NCBI RefSeq assembly: GCF_027622855.1
Contig: NZ_JAPZVR010000003.1
Coordinates: 103,092 to 167,091, forward strand
DNA: 64,000 bases
Origin: Glycomyces algeriensis
GTDB lineage: Bacteria; Actinomycetota; Actinomycetes; Mycobacteriales; Micromonosporaceae
Direction: 5' to 3'
The position numbers and the translations under genes are program-made. This document shows positions 6,770 through 15,160 of this stretch, piece after piece. The first letter of the stretch is position 1. The number at the start of each line of letters is the position of its first letter. The notes beneath the pieces were generated by a model. It ran no database searches, was not told the origin of the DNA, and worked only from the letters and a program-made list of their open reading frames with translations.

Positions 6770-8196
6770 GCGGCCTCCTTGAGGCGGGCCTGGGTCCAGG
6801 CTTCGACGCCGGCCGTGTCGATCGGCAGGGCGTCGGAGAGGACTTCGGCGCCGTCCTCGGTGACGAGGAGGTCGTCTTCGAGGCGGACGCCGATGCCGCG
6901 CAGTTCGGGCGGGACCGTGAGGTCGTTGGCGTGGAAGTAGAGGCCGGGTTCGACGGTCATGACGACGCCGGGTTCGAGGTCGGCGCCCATGTACTCCTCG
7001 TACTCGGCGTGGCCGCAGTCGTGGGTGTCGAGGCCGAGGTGGTGGCCGATGCCGCAGGCGAGGTAGCGGCGGTGCTGCTGGCCGCGCGGGGAGAGGGCCT
7101 CGTCGACGGAGACGGGGAGGAGGCCCCAGTCGTGGAGGCCTTGGGCGACGACCTCCATGGCGGCGAAGTGGAAGTCGAGGTATTTCGTGCCGGGCCGGAC
7201 TTGGGCCATGCCGGCGCGGTGGGCCCGTTCGACGAGGTCGTGGACCGTGCGCTGCTGCGGGCTGAAGGTGCCGCTCGCGGGGAGGGTGCGGGTGACGTCG
7301 GCGGTGTAGAGGCTCTTGGCCTCGACGCCCATGTCGAGCAGGAGTGCGGCGTCGGGGAGGACGGGGCCGTCGCAGCGGACCCAGTGGAGGACGGGCGCGT
7401 GGGGGCCGGAGCCGACGATGGTGGTGTAGCCGGTGCCGTTGCCGTGGGTGCGGGCGTGGCGGTCGAAGGTCCCTTGGAGCCAGCGCTCGCCGAGGCCTTC
7501 GCCGATGGCGCGCGGGATCTCGCGGGCGACGGCGGCGAAGCCCTCAGTGGTGGCGTCGACGGCGAGGCGCATCTGCTCGATCTCCCAGGCGTCCTTGACC
7601 ATGCGGAGGACCGAGAGGTGGCGGTCGAGGAGCGCGGAGGGCACGAGGTCGTGCGCGGCGGCGAGGGCCGGGTCCGCGGACTGGATCGTGAGGGCGCCCT
7701 TGAGGGCCTGGTCGCCGAGGCGGTCGAGAGGCGCGACGTCGATCTGGAGGGCGTCGGCCCATTCGGGGAGGCCCGGTGAGGCGCCGACCCAGAGTTCGCC
7801 GTGGTTCGCGTCGCCGAAGAAGCCGGTCTCGCCGGGGCGGAACGGCGGCGGGAGGTGGAGGCGGGCGTCGTGGCCGCCGGGGCGGGGGGTCATGACGAGG
7901 ACGGCGTCCTCGGCCTGGCAGCCGGTGAGCCACACGAAGTCGCTGTCGGGCCGGAAGAGGTACGTGTTGTCGTCGTTGCGGGTGGGCGCGGAGCCGGAGG
8001 CGACGACGACGGTGGCGCCGGGCAGCCGCTCGCTGAGGCGGCGGCGGTGGTCGGCGGCGGCCTGCGCGGCGCCTGGGACCGGGTTCGCGGGGACGGGTTC
8101 GCCGCTCCAGCCGGTGGCGATGAAGTCGGTGAACCCCTTGATGTCCTTGATCCTGGGGTAGCGGGTGCCCGCGTAGGGCGGCCTGGCGTCGGTCAT
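6766..8196 (-). CDS. M24 Xaa-Pro aminopeptidase (aminopeptidase P)
   Basis: A 476-residue cytosolic metallopeptidase that removes the N-terminal residue from peptides with Pro in position 2. The N-terminal aminopeptidase-P domain (about 40-175) includes RNDDNTYLFRPDSDFVWLTG. The creatinase-fold catalytic domain follows (about 200-460), with metal ligands in LLLDMGVE (Asp), YTADVTRTLP (Asp), GIGHHLGLDTHD (His), TVEPGLYF (Glu) and RGIGVRLEDDLLV (Glu). The start is the ATG at 8196, which overlaps the preceding stop as ATGA; the open frame extends further upstream only as antisense. It sits between a prolyl-iminopeptidase-like hydrolase and GH127, and its specificity for Pro-containing peptides is central to the glycopeptide hypothesis. 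Confidence 0.92.
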   Translation of the reverse strand: MTDARPPYAGTRYPRIKDIKGFTDFIATGWSGEPVPANPVPGAAQAAADHRRRLSERLPGATVVVASGSAPTRNDDNTYLFRPDSDFVWLTGCQAEDAVLVMTPRPGGHDARLHLPPPFRPGETGFFGDANHGELWVGASPGLPEWADALQIDVAPLDRLGDQALKGALTIQSADPALAAAHDLVPSALLDRHLSVLRMVKDAWEIEQMRLAVDATTEGFAAVAREIPRAIGEGLGERWLQGTFDRHARTHGNGTGYTTIVGSGPHAPVLHWVRCDGPVLPDAALLLDMGVEAKSLYTADVTRTLPASGTFSPQQRTVHDLVERAHRAGMAQVRPGTKYLDFHFAAMEVVAQGLHDWGLLPVSVDEALSPRGQQHRRYLACGIGHHLGLDTHDCGHAEYEEYMGADLEPGVVMTVEPGLYFHANDLTVPPELRGIGVRLEDDLLVTEDGAEVLSDALPIDTAGVEAWTQARLKEAA

Positions 8197-9485
8197 CGCC
8201 GTTCTCCTCCTCGGTCGCGCACCAGTTCGCGGAGGCGGGCGAAGACCCGCTCGGCGCCGATGCCGTCGTGCTCGTATTCGTTGGTGACCCACGCCTGGGC
8301 GCCGCCGAGCCCGCGCAGGGTGTCGAGTTGCAGTCCGGAGTCGACGAACATGTCGTCGAAGTAGACGGCGGCGGCGAGCGGGACCTCGTTGGCGGCCAGG
8401 CGTTCGGGGTCGAGGATCGGGCTCCATTCCTCGCGGGCGGCGAGGGCGTGGACGGCCGGGGCGAAGCCGCGCAGGAGTCTGACCTCTTCGAACATCCAGG
8501 GGAAGGCCATCTCGCCGGTGAACGGGAGCGGGCGGACCGCCTCGCCGAACTCCGGGCGGCGGTCGCGCTCGCGCTGGGCGGCCCAGGCGGTGGGGCCGTT
8601 GGGGCCGTCGCCGTAGATGGACTCCTGGAGGGTCCAGAAGAGCGGGTTGGCGGCGGAGGAGGTGCGGGCGAGGGCGCCGGCGAGGAAGCCCTCGGAGAGG
8701 CGGTCGCCCCTGATGAAGGCGTCCTCGACGAGCCAGTGCATGCGTTCGAAGCCGGGTTTCATGCCGAAGTCGATGCCGAGGGACTGGAAGCGGCGCACCG
8801 TGAGCACGTCCCCGTCGGGGAGCAGGACCGGTTCGGCCGCGAGGCGGTCGGCGATCGCGGCGACCGCTTGGACGTCCTGCGGGTAGCGGCGGTAGTACTC
8901 GGCGGTCTTGGACGCGACGCGGTCGAAGGTGCGGCGGTAGACCTCCTCGGCGCTCATCGGATTGCCGGGGATGCCGCCGCACACGTACGCGGCGGCCAGC
9001 GCCTCGGGGGCGTGGGAGAGGTAGGCGAGGGTGAGCCAGCCGCCGTAGCTCTGCGCGAGCGTCGCCCACTTCCGTCCGTTGTAGACGGTGGTGCGGACGT
9101 GCTCGAGGTCGCGCACTATCGAGTCGGCGCGGAAGTGCGCGAGGTGGTCGGCGCCCGCCTCGGCGTCCATTGCGGCGAGGATCTCGGCGTCGAGCGGGGT
9201 GCTGCGGCCGGTGCCGCGCTGGTCGACCAGGACGATCCGGTAGTGCTTGAGCGCCTCCTTGATCCAGCCGCCGGGCTCGAGCGGGCGCGGGTTCGCGCCG
9301 CCGGGTCCGCCCTGGAGGTAGGTGAGGAGCGGGAGGTCGTCGCCGCGCTTGTCGGGGTCGGCGAGTTCGCGCACGAAGACCTCGATCGCACCGGCTTCGG
9401 GATGCCGCCAGTCGAGCGGGACTGGGACGTGCCGCTCGCGCGTCCAGATGCCGGGCAGCGCGTACTCCGCCTTGGGGTCCTTCAC
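8193..9485 (-). CDS. S33 prolyl-iminopeptidase-like alpha/beta hydrolase
   Basis: A 430-residue alpha/beta hydrolase of the proline iminopeptidase group. The oxyanion motif is LQGGPGG (about residue 52), followed by DQRGTGRS and the nucleophile elbow AQSYGGW (Ser). The late acid and His are in DDMFVD and EYEHDG. The large insertion between them (about 170-330) forms the cap that binds the N-terminal proline. Family enzymes release N-terminal Pro or hydroxyproline from peptides. No signal peptide, so cytosolic. The GTG at 9485 is used because it overlaps the upstream stop as GTGA, like every other junction here; an upstream ATG lies inside the neighbouring gene. Together with the M24 enzyme it would fully dismantle Pro-rich peptides. 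Confidence 0.87.
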   Translation of the reverse strand: MKDPKAEYALPGIWTRERHVPVPLDWRHPEAGAIEVFVRELADPDKRGDDLPLLTYLQGGPGGANPRPLEPGGWIKEALKHYRIVLVDQRGTGRSTPLDAEILAAMDAEAGADHLAHFRADSIVRDLEHVRTTVYNGRKWATLAQSYGGWLTLAYLSHAPEALAAAYVCGGIPGNPMSAEEVYRRTFDRVASKTAEYYRRYPQDVQAVAAIADRLAAEPVLLPDGDVLTVRRFQSLGIDFGMKPGFERMHWLVEDAFIRGDRLSEGFLAGALARTSSAANPLFWTLQESIYGDGPNGPTAWAAQRERDRRPEFGEAVRPLPFTGEMAFPWMFEEVRLLRGFAPAVHALAAREEWSPILDPERLAANEVPLAAAVYFDDMFVDSGLQLDTLRGLGGAQAWVTNEYEHDGIGAERVFARLRELVRDRGGERR

Positions 9486-10381
9486 AGTTCGGCTTCCTCT
9501 CGTTCGCGGCGGGCCTGCTCGTTCCGCCTCCGGGCAGCGTCCCATTCCGGTCTGATGCGCGGGACGGCGGCGAGGAGTTTGCGCGTGTACGGGTCCTGCG
9601 GCGAGCCGAACACGGTGTCGCGGTCGCCGGTCTCGACGATGCGCCCGCCGTTCATCACGGCCACGCGGGTGGCGATCTGGCGGACCACGGCGAGGTCGTG
9701 GGCGATGAACAGGTAGCTGAACCCCTCTTCGTCCTGGAGGCGGCGCAGCAGGTTGATGACCTGCGCCTGCACGGACACGTCGAGGGCCGAGACCGCTTCG
9801 TCCGCGATGATGAGCTTGGGCGAGACGGCGAGCGCGCGGGCGATCCCGATGCGCTGCGCCTGCCCGCCCGAGAACTGGGCGGGGTAGCGCGCGGCGTGGT
9901 CGGGGTTGAGGCCGACGCGCTCCAGGAGCGCGGCGGCGAAGGCCCGGGCGCCGCCGGGGATCGGGCGGCGCTGGTAGGCGAGCGGGGCGGTGACGATCCG
10001 CTCGACGGTGTGCTTCGGGTTCAGCGACGAGTACGGGTCCTGGAACACCATCTGCACTTCGCTGCGGAACGCGTGCAAAGCCTTTCCGGTGAGCGCGTGG
10101 ACCTCCCGGCCGTCGAACTCGATCGTGCCGCTCGTGGCGTCGATGAGCCGCGCGATCAGGCGGGCGGTGGTGGACTTGCCGGAGCCCGACTCGCCCACGA
10201 GCGCGAGGGTCTCGCCCTTGCGCACTTCGAGCGAGACGTCGTCCACGGCGCGGAACCGGCCCGCGCGGCCGAGGAGGCCGCCGCCGGAGACGGTGAACTC
10301 CTTGACGAGGTTCTCGGCGCGCAGCAGGGGCGCGGGTTCGGGCGGCCCGGGCTGGCGCGGAATGCTGTCGCCGGCGGTCAT
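9482..10381 (-). CDS. Peptide-type ABC transporter ATPase (DppF/OppF-like)
   Basis: A 299-residue ATPase of the nickel/peptide/opine importer class. Walker A is GESGSGKST, the Q-loop is MVFQDPYSSLNP, the signature is FSGGQAQRIGIARAL, Walker B is LIIADEAVSALD and the switch is AHDLAVV. The C-terminal extension after about residue 250, with DPYTRKLLAAVP, is the oligopeptide-type tail. It pairs with the adjacent OppD-like ATPase on the cytosolic face. It begins with a 4-bp ATGA overlap with that gene. The C-terminus is highly charged (Arg/Glu-rich). Confidence 0.93.
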   Translation of the reverse strand: MTAGDSIPRQPGPPEPAPLLRAENLVKEFTVSGGGLLGRAGRFRAVDDVSLEVRKGETLALVGESGSGKSTTARLIARLIDATSGTIEFDGREVHALTGKALHAFRSEVQMVFQDPYSSLNPKHTVERIVTAPLAYQRRPIPGGARAFAAALLERVGLNPDHAARYPAQFSGGQAQRIGIARALAVSPKLIIADEAVSALDVSVQAQVINLLRRLQDEEGFSYLFIAHDLAVVRQIATRVAVMNGGRIVETGDRDTVFGSPQDPYTRKLLAAVPRIRPEWDAARRRNEQARREREEAEL

Positions 10382-11214
10382 CGGCCCTCCTCGGTGTGCA
10401 TGGTGCGTAGCAGCCCGATCTCGTCGTCGATGCGGGGCACCGCGTCGAGGAGCATGCGCGTGTAGGGCGCCTGCGGGTCGGTGAAGATCCGCTCGGCCGG
10501 GCCCTGCTCGACGAGGTCGCCGTCGCGCATGACGACGATGTGGTCGGTGACCTCGCTGACGACCGCGAGGTCGTGGGTGATGAGGACGAGCCCGGCCCCG
10601 GTGTCGGCCCGGATCTCGGCCAGGAGGTCGAGGATCTGGGCCTGCACCGTCACGTCGAGGGCCGTGGTGGGCTCGTCGGCGATGATGAGCTCGGGCTCCA
10701 TGCTGAGGGTCATGGCGATCATGACGCGCTGGCGCATGCCGCCGGAGAACTGGTGCGGGTAGTGGTCGACCCGCCTGGCGGCGTCGCCGATGTGGACGCG
10801 TTCCATCGCCTCGATGGCGACGGCGCGGGCCTGGCGGCGGGTCACGCCGGTGCGGTGCGACCGGTACGCCTCCATGATCTGGGTGCCCACCGTGTAGTAC
10901 GGGTTGAGGGACGAGAGCGGGTCCTGGAAGATCATCGCGATCCGGTCGCCCCGGTAGGAACGCATCGCGCGCTCGGGCAGGGCGGTCAGCTCGGTGCCGT
11001 CGAACGCGATGGAGCCGGTGCGTTCGGCGCCCTTGGGCAGCAGGCCCATGATCGCGAGGCTCGTCATGGACTTGCCGGAGCCGGACTCGCCGACGATGCC
11101 GAGCGCGCCGCCGCGCGCCAGGTCGAAGTCGAGCGAGTTCACGACCGTGTTGGGGCCGTTGGCATTCGGGAAGCCGACGGTGAGCCCCCGTACCTGCAGC
11201 AGCGTGTCCGTCAT
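10378..11214 (-). CDS. Peptide-type ABC transporter ATPase (DppD/OppD-like)
   Basis: A 278-residue ATPase, partner of the following DppF-like subunit. Walker A is GESGSGKSM, where Met replaces the usual Thr/Ser, as in many DppD proteins. The Q-loop is MIFQDPLSSLNPYYTVG, the signature is FSGGMRQRVMIAM, Walker B is LIIADEPTTALD and the H-loop is THDLAVV. The DPQAPYTRMLLDAVP tail marks the oligopeptide class. It powers import of peptides or related glycopeptides through the two permeases. ATGA overlaps at both ends indicate coupled, stoichiometric translation. Confidence 0.93.
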   Translation of the reverse strand: MTDTLLQVRGLTVGFPNANGPNTVVNSLDFDLARGGALGIVGESGSGKSMTSLAIMGLLPKGAERTGSIAFDGTELTALPERAMRSYRGDRIAMIFQDPLSSLNPYYTVGTQIMEAYRSHRTGVTRRQARAVAIEAMERVHIGDAARRVDHYPHQFSGGMRQRVMIAMTLSMEPELIIADEPTTALDVTVQAQILDLLAEIRADTGAGLVLITHDLAVVSEVTDHIVVMRDGDLVEQGPAERIFTDPQAPYTRMLLDAVPRIDDEIGLLRTMHTEEGR

Positions 11215-12209
11215 GCCGAGCTCCCCACTCGCACTCGCGGGTCGATGGCCGTGTACAGGAGGTCGACCACCATGTTGCCGACGACGACCAGGAAGGCCGC
11301 GAGCAGGGTGACGCCCATGATGACCGGCTGGTCGTTCTTCGTGATCGAGTCGGCGGCCATCTTGCCGATGCCGTTGAGCCCGAACACGGTCTCGGTGATG
11401 AGGGCCCCGCCGAGGAGCCCGGCGAAGTCCATGCCGAAGATCGTGACGATCGGCGTGAGCGCCGGCCGCAGCGCGTGCCGCCGCCACACCAGGCCGGGGC
11501 TGAGCCCTTTGGCACGGGCGGTGCGCACGTAGTTCTCCTGCAGGGTCTCGATCACGTTCGCGCGGGTGAGTCTGGTGTAGACGGCCGCCATGCCCACGGC
11601 GAGCACGATCCAGGGCATGAGGAAGTTCTGGAACCACCGCACCGGGTCGTCCGAGAACGCCACCGCCTGCGGGAACGGCAGCCACCCGAGGGTGACCACG
11701 AGCAGGAACTGGAGCGAGAGCGCCAGCACGTAGTTCGGGATGGACATGCCCGTGAGGGTCAGCCCGGCGATGAAGCGGTCCGCGAACCTCCCTTCGCGCA
11801 CGGCGCTGAGCAGGCCTCCGGCGACACCGGCGAGCAGCCAGAGCACGGCGGCCCCGACGGCGACGGTGGCGGAGACGGGGAGCCGCTGCACGATCATGTC
11901 CGTCACGGCCTGGCTCGACTGGAACGAGTAGCCGAGGCACGGTGCGGCGCAGTCGATCGCGTTCGGACCCGTGCCGTAGGTGCGGCCGGCGAAGAGGCCG
12001 GTGAGGAACGTCCAGAACTGGGTCCAGAACGGCTGGTCGATGCCGAGGTTGGCGCGGATCTGGTCGATCGCCTCGGGCGTGCAGTTCTTGCCGCAGATCT
12101 GCACCGCCGGGTCGGGCGAGAGGACGAAGAAGATCACGAAGGTGAACAGGCACACCAGGAACAGCACGACGAGCATGCCGAGGAGCCGGTTGGCGACGAA
12201 GCGGATCAT
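11211..12209 (-). CDS. Peptide-type ABC transporter permease (DppB/OppB-like)
   Basis: A 332-residue inner-membrane permease with about six transmembrane helices: one near the N-terminus (about 9-30), a long extracytoplasmic loop (about 31-110, containing CGKNC and an AIDCAAPCLGYS segment with two Cys pairs), then five helices. The cytosolic EAA coupling loop is VRTARAKGLSPGLVWRRHALRPAL, which contacts the ATPases. The four cysteines in the external loop are not general for DppB and might form disulfides. It ends with the typical AIDPRVRV tail and overlaps both neighbours by 4 bp. Confidence 0.93.
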   Translation of the reverse strand: MIRFVANRLLGMLVVLFLVCLFTFVIFFVLSPDPAVQICGKNCTPEAIDQIRANLGIDQPFWTQFWTFLTGLFAGRTYGTGPNAIDCAAPCLGYSFQSSQAVTDMIVQRLPVSATVAVGAAVLWLLAGVAGGLLSAVREGRFADRFIAGLTLTGMSIPNYVLALSLQFLLVVTLGWLPFPQAVAFSDDPVRWFQNFLMPWIVLAVGMAAVYTRLTRANVIETLQENYVRTARAKGLSPGLVWRRHALRPALTPIVTIFGMDFAGLLGGALITETVFGLNGIGKMAADSITKNDQPVIMGVTLLAAFLVVVGNMVVDLLYTAIDPRVRVGSSA

Positions 12210-13201
12210 GCGGCCCCCTCCCCTAGGAGTCTGCGGATGCGGTCGCCGAGCACGGTGAACGAGAGCACGAGGAGGAACAGGAAGGCCCCCGGGATGAGGA
12301 AGTAGGCGGGATCGACGGCGTACCAGGGCACCGAGCTCGCGATCATCTGGCCCCACGAGGGCGTCGGCGGGACGACCCCGACGCCGAGGAACGACAGCCC
12401 CGCCTCGGTGCCCACGTAGCCGGGCACGGCGAGGGTGGTCATGACGATGATCGTGGAGGCGAGGTTCGGCAGGATCTCCTTGAAGATGATCTGCGCGCTC
12501 GTGGCGCCCGAGGCCTTCGCGGCCTCCACGAACTCCCGCTCCTTGAGCGACATGGTCTGCCCGCGCACGATGCGCGCGAGGTACGGCCAGCCGAAGAACG
12601 AGATCACCAGCACCAGCAGGAACTGGCGGTTCTCGGCGGGCAGCGCCGAGAGGACGGCGATCATGAAGATGAGCGCCGGGAACGCCATGAGGAACTCCAT
12701 GACGCGGGAGACGACCATGTCGACCCGCCCGCCGAAGTACCCGGCGACGAGCCCGAAGACCACGCCGAGGAACGTCGTGAGCAGGGTCGCCGAGATCGCG
12801 ATGAGCATCGAGACCCTGGCGCCGTAGACGATCCGGGCGAAGATGTCGCGCCCGTTGCCCGGCTCGACCCCGAACCAGTGGTCGGCGCCCATGCCGCCCG
12901 CCGCCCCGAGCGGGATGCCGCCCAGGTTCGGGTCGACCGCGTCCTGGTCGAACTCCAGGGGGCCGTAGCCGCTGATCTTCACCAGCAGCGGGGCCGCGAC
13001 CGCCATCAGGATGATCAGGACGATGTAGACGCCGCAGGCAACGGCCGCGCGGTCGCGGAGGAAGGCGCGGGAGACGCCCCGCCACTCGGTCGCGGGCCGG
13101 TCCGGCGCGCCCCGCCCGGCGGGCGGCGAGGCCGGTGCGCCAGGCACCGTCCCGCCGCCCGCCGCGCCTTCGACTTCGAGCTCGGTCGGAGTAAAGGACA
13201 T
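12206..13201 (-). CDS. Peptide-type ABC transporter permease (DppC/OppC-like)
   Basis: A 331-residue inner-membrane permease. The N-terminal 45 residues are Pro/Gly/Ala-rich and cytosolic, followed by the OppC N-terminal helix (VACGVYIVLIILMAVAAPLL) and five core helices. The external loop carries HWFGVEPGNGRDIFARIVYGA, the usual OppC signature (xxGTDxxGRDxxSRxxxGxR type). The EAA loop is EREFVEAAKASGATSAQIIFKEILPN. It forms the heterodimeric channel with the DppB-like protein. It starts 6 bp after the stop of the binding-protein gene and ends with a 4-bp overlap. Confidence 0.93.
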   Translation of the reverse strand: MSFTPTELEVEGAAGGGTVPGAPASPPAGRGAPDRPATEWRGVSRAFLRDRAAVACGVYIVLIILMAVAAPLLVKISGYGPLEFDQDAVDPNLGGIPLGAAGGMGADHWFGVEPGNGRDIFARIVYGARVSMLIAISATLLTTFLGVVFGLVAGYFGGRVDMVVSRVMEFLMAFPALIFMIAVLSALPAENRQFLLVLVISFFGWPYLARIVRGQTMSLKEREFVEAAKASGATSAQIIFKEILPNLASTIIVMTTLAVPGYVGTEAGLSFLGVGVVPPTPSWGQMIASSVPWYAVDPAYFLIPGAFLFLLVLSFTVLGDRIRRLLGEGAA

Positions 13202-13207
13202 CGGTGA

Positions 13208-14899
13208 TCAGCCCGCCGACGGATCGCTCAGGCCGATGATCGTCAGGTCGGTCATGCTCGTGTTCGGGATGTACCCGGCGATGTTCTCGCCCGGCAGGAA
13301 CACGCTCGGCTCCTGCAGCAGCGGCACCAGCGGGGCCAGCGCCATGACCTCCTCGTCGAACTCGCCCCACTCGACGTTCGCGGCGTCGAGGTCGGTCATC
13401 GCGCGGATCTCGTCGATGCGGGCGTTGATGCCCGGGTCGTTGATCTGCGCGATGTTGGTGTTGCCCTTCTCGGTGATGACGCGGCCGTCGACCAGCGGCG
13501 GGACCATGGTGCTGGAGCTGGAGGCCCAGTCGGGGCACCAGCCGGTGATCGCGGCGTCGTGCATCTGCGAGGGCGTGCCGATGGTCTCGTAGAAGGTGGA
13601 GGTGTCGATGACGTTGAGCTGCACGTCCACATTGATCTTCGCGAGGGCCTGCTGGATGGACTCGGCCTGCGCCTGCATGATCGGGTTGGAGCGGATGTCG
13701 AGGGTGAACGAGAAGCCGTCGCCGAGGCCGACCGACTCGAGCAGCTCCTGGGCCTTCGCCGGGTCGCCGCTGTCGCCTTCGCTCGGGTAGAGGTCGAAGT
13801 CCTTGTGACCGTTCACCGCGTTGGGGATGATCGTGGTGGCCGGGAGGGCGAGCTGGTTGCCGCCTGAGGCCGTCTGGAGCGAAGTGCGGTCGACGGCGTA
13901 GTTCATCGCCTGGCGCACCTCGACCTTGTCGAACGGGGCCTGGGTGGTGTCCATGCCCATGTAGGTGACGCAGTAGGCCTCGGCGCTGATCGCGCGCTCC
14001 TGGAGTTCCGGGGACTGGATGCGCGCCAGGGTGGCCGGCTGGATCTTGCCAGCGATGGCGTTCACGTCGGTGCCCTGGCCGGCGAGGAGGCGCTCGTCGA
14101 TGGTGGCGCCTTCGAGGCCGATCTCGAACTCCCACGCGTCCGGGTAGGCCTTGCGCACCTCGTCGGTGGCCGCGTCCCAGTGCTCGTTGCGCACCAGCTT
14201 GATGGAGCTGCCGGGGGTGTACGAGTCGAGCGTGTAAGGGCCGGAGGCGATGACGTCCTTGATGAACTCGTCGCCCGCGCCGGTGCCGACGGGGAAGGGC
14301 ACGGCGTTCACCTGGGAGACGACGTTGTCGAACTCGGGGAACGGGGCCTTGAGGTGGAAGACGATGGTCTGCGCGTCGGGCGTCTCGATGCCCGGGTGGT
14401 CGCCGGTCTGGTAGGGCCCCTTGTAGTCCGCGGGGGCCTCGACCGTGTTCTTGAGCCAGGGCGAGCCGATGCCGATCTCGGGGTCCCAGGCGCGGGAGAT
14501 GCCGAACTCGAGCTCGGTGGAGGTGATGGGGTCGCCGTTGTCGAACTTCAGGCCCTCTTTGAGGGTGTAGGTCCAGGTGAGTCCGTCTGGCGAGGGCGTG
14601 CCGAGGCCTTCGGCCATGTCGGGGACGACGGCGTTCGGGTCTTCGGCGTCGCCGGCGGCCTGCATGGTGAGGCCGCGGTAGATGAGGCGGTAGAAGGCGT
14701 TGACGCCGCCGTCCCAGCCCCGCGCCGGGTCGAGGTAGGAGAAGTCGGCGTTCTGGAGCATGTGGACGGTGCCGCCGGTCTGGGGCGTGCCGCCCGAGCC
14801 GTCGCCTCCGGCGGCTTCCTGGCCGCCTCCGGAACAGGCGGTGAGCAGCAGCGCCGCGGCTGCGAGCGCCGCCGCCGCGCGGGTCGCTTTTCTGATCAT
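13208..14899 (-). CDS. ABC importer lipoprotein, family 5 solute-binding protein
   Basis: A 563-residue extracellular lipoprotein and first gene of the operon. The signal peptide ends in the lipobox LLTAC (Cys22 is lipidated), followed by a Gly-rich linker. The mature part is an SBP_bac_5 (peptide/nickel) binding protein: YLDPARGWDGGVNAFYRLIYRGL, GLTWTYTLKEGLKFDNGDPIT and VRQAMNYAVDR are family blocks. Members bind peptides, but some bind oligosaccharides or glycosides, so a glycopeptide ligand is possible. Its gene context (GH127 plus two Pro-specific peptidases) argues for arabinosylated Pro/Hyp-rich peptides. The intergenic region upstream is shared with a divergent alpha-galactosidase gene. 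Confidence 0.92.
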   Translation of the reverse strand: MIRKATRAAAALAAAALLLTACSGGGQEAAGGDGSGGTPQTGGTVHMLQNADFSYLDPARGWDGGVNAFYRLIYRGLTMQAAGDAEDPNAVVPDMAEGLGTPSPDGLTWTYTLKEGLKFDNGDPITSTELEFGISRAWDPEIGIGSPWLKNTVEAPADYKGPYQTGDHPGIETPDAQTIVFHLKAPFPEFDNVVSQVNAVPFPVGTGAGDEFIKDVIASGPYTLDSYTPGSSIKLVRNEHWDAATDEVRKAYPDAWEFEIGLEGATIDERLLAGQGTDVNAIAGKIQPATLARIQSPELQERAISAEAYCVTYMGMDTTQAPFDKVEVRQAMNYAVDRTSLQTASGGNQLALPATTIIPNAVNGHKDFDLYPSEGDSGDPAKAQELLESVGLGDGFSFTLDIRSNPIMQAQAESIQQALAKINVDVQLNVIDTSTFYETIGTPSQMHDAAITGWCPDWASSSSTMVPPLVDGRVITEKGNTNIAQINDPGINARIDEIRAMTDLDAANVEWGEFDEEVMALAPLVPLLQEPSVFLPGENIAGYIPNTSMTDLTIIGLSDPSAG

Positions 14900-15004
14900 G
14901 GGGGATTTCCTATCGCTAGTTCGCGTCCGTGGGCCGCATCAGCGGGTGGGGGTGCGCGTCGTTGGAACCCTCTGACCGAAGGCCTCGGGGCCTCGGATTC
15001 GCAG

Positions 15005-15029
15005 TAACATATCACATATCACATACCAT
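15005..15029. promoter_or_regulatory. AT-rich heptamer array, candidate GntR operator
   Basis: An AT-rich island in very GC-rich DNA, with three consecutive heptamers: ATATCAC (15009-15015), ATATCAC (15016-15022) and ATACCAT (15023-15029). It is about 105 bp upstream of the binding-protein gene and about 130 bp upstream of the divergent GH36 gene. A further inverted repeat, GGAAT-N8-ATTCC, lies at 15031-15048. FCD-type GntR regulators bind AT-rich sites, and one is encoded at the end of the operon. Assignment is by position only. The rest of the 14900-15160 gap shows no other clear element. Confidence 0.45.
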
Positions 15030-15160
15030 TGGAATGGAGTGGGATTCCGATTTCCTAAACCCGGTTAAGCCCTGTACCGTGCCCTTCGACATGCCGAAAC
15101 GAGCCGCGGCGCCACAGATCCGAGCGCCGCAAGCCCTATCCGCACACTCGAAGGAACATC

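Noticed and set aside
11211-14135. Large fused frame through the ABC permease and binding-protein region
   Set aside because: The first part is out-of-frame Arg-rich sequence; the real permeases and binding protein have their own starts and motifs.
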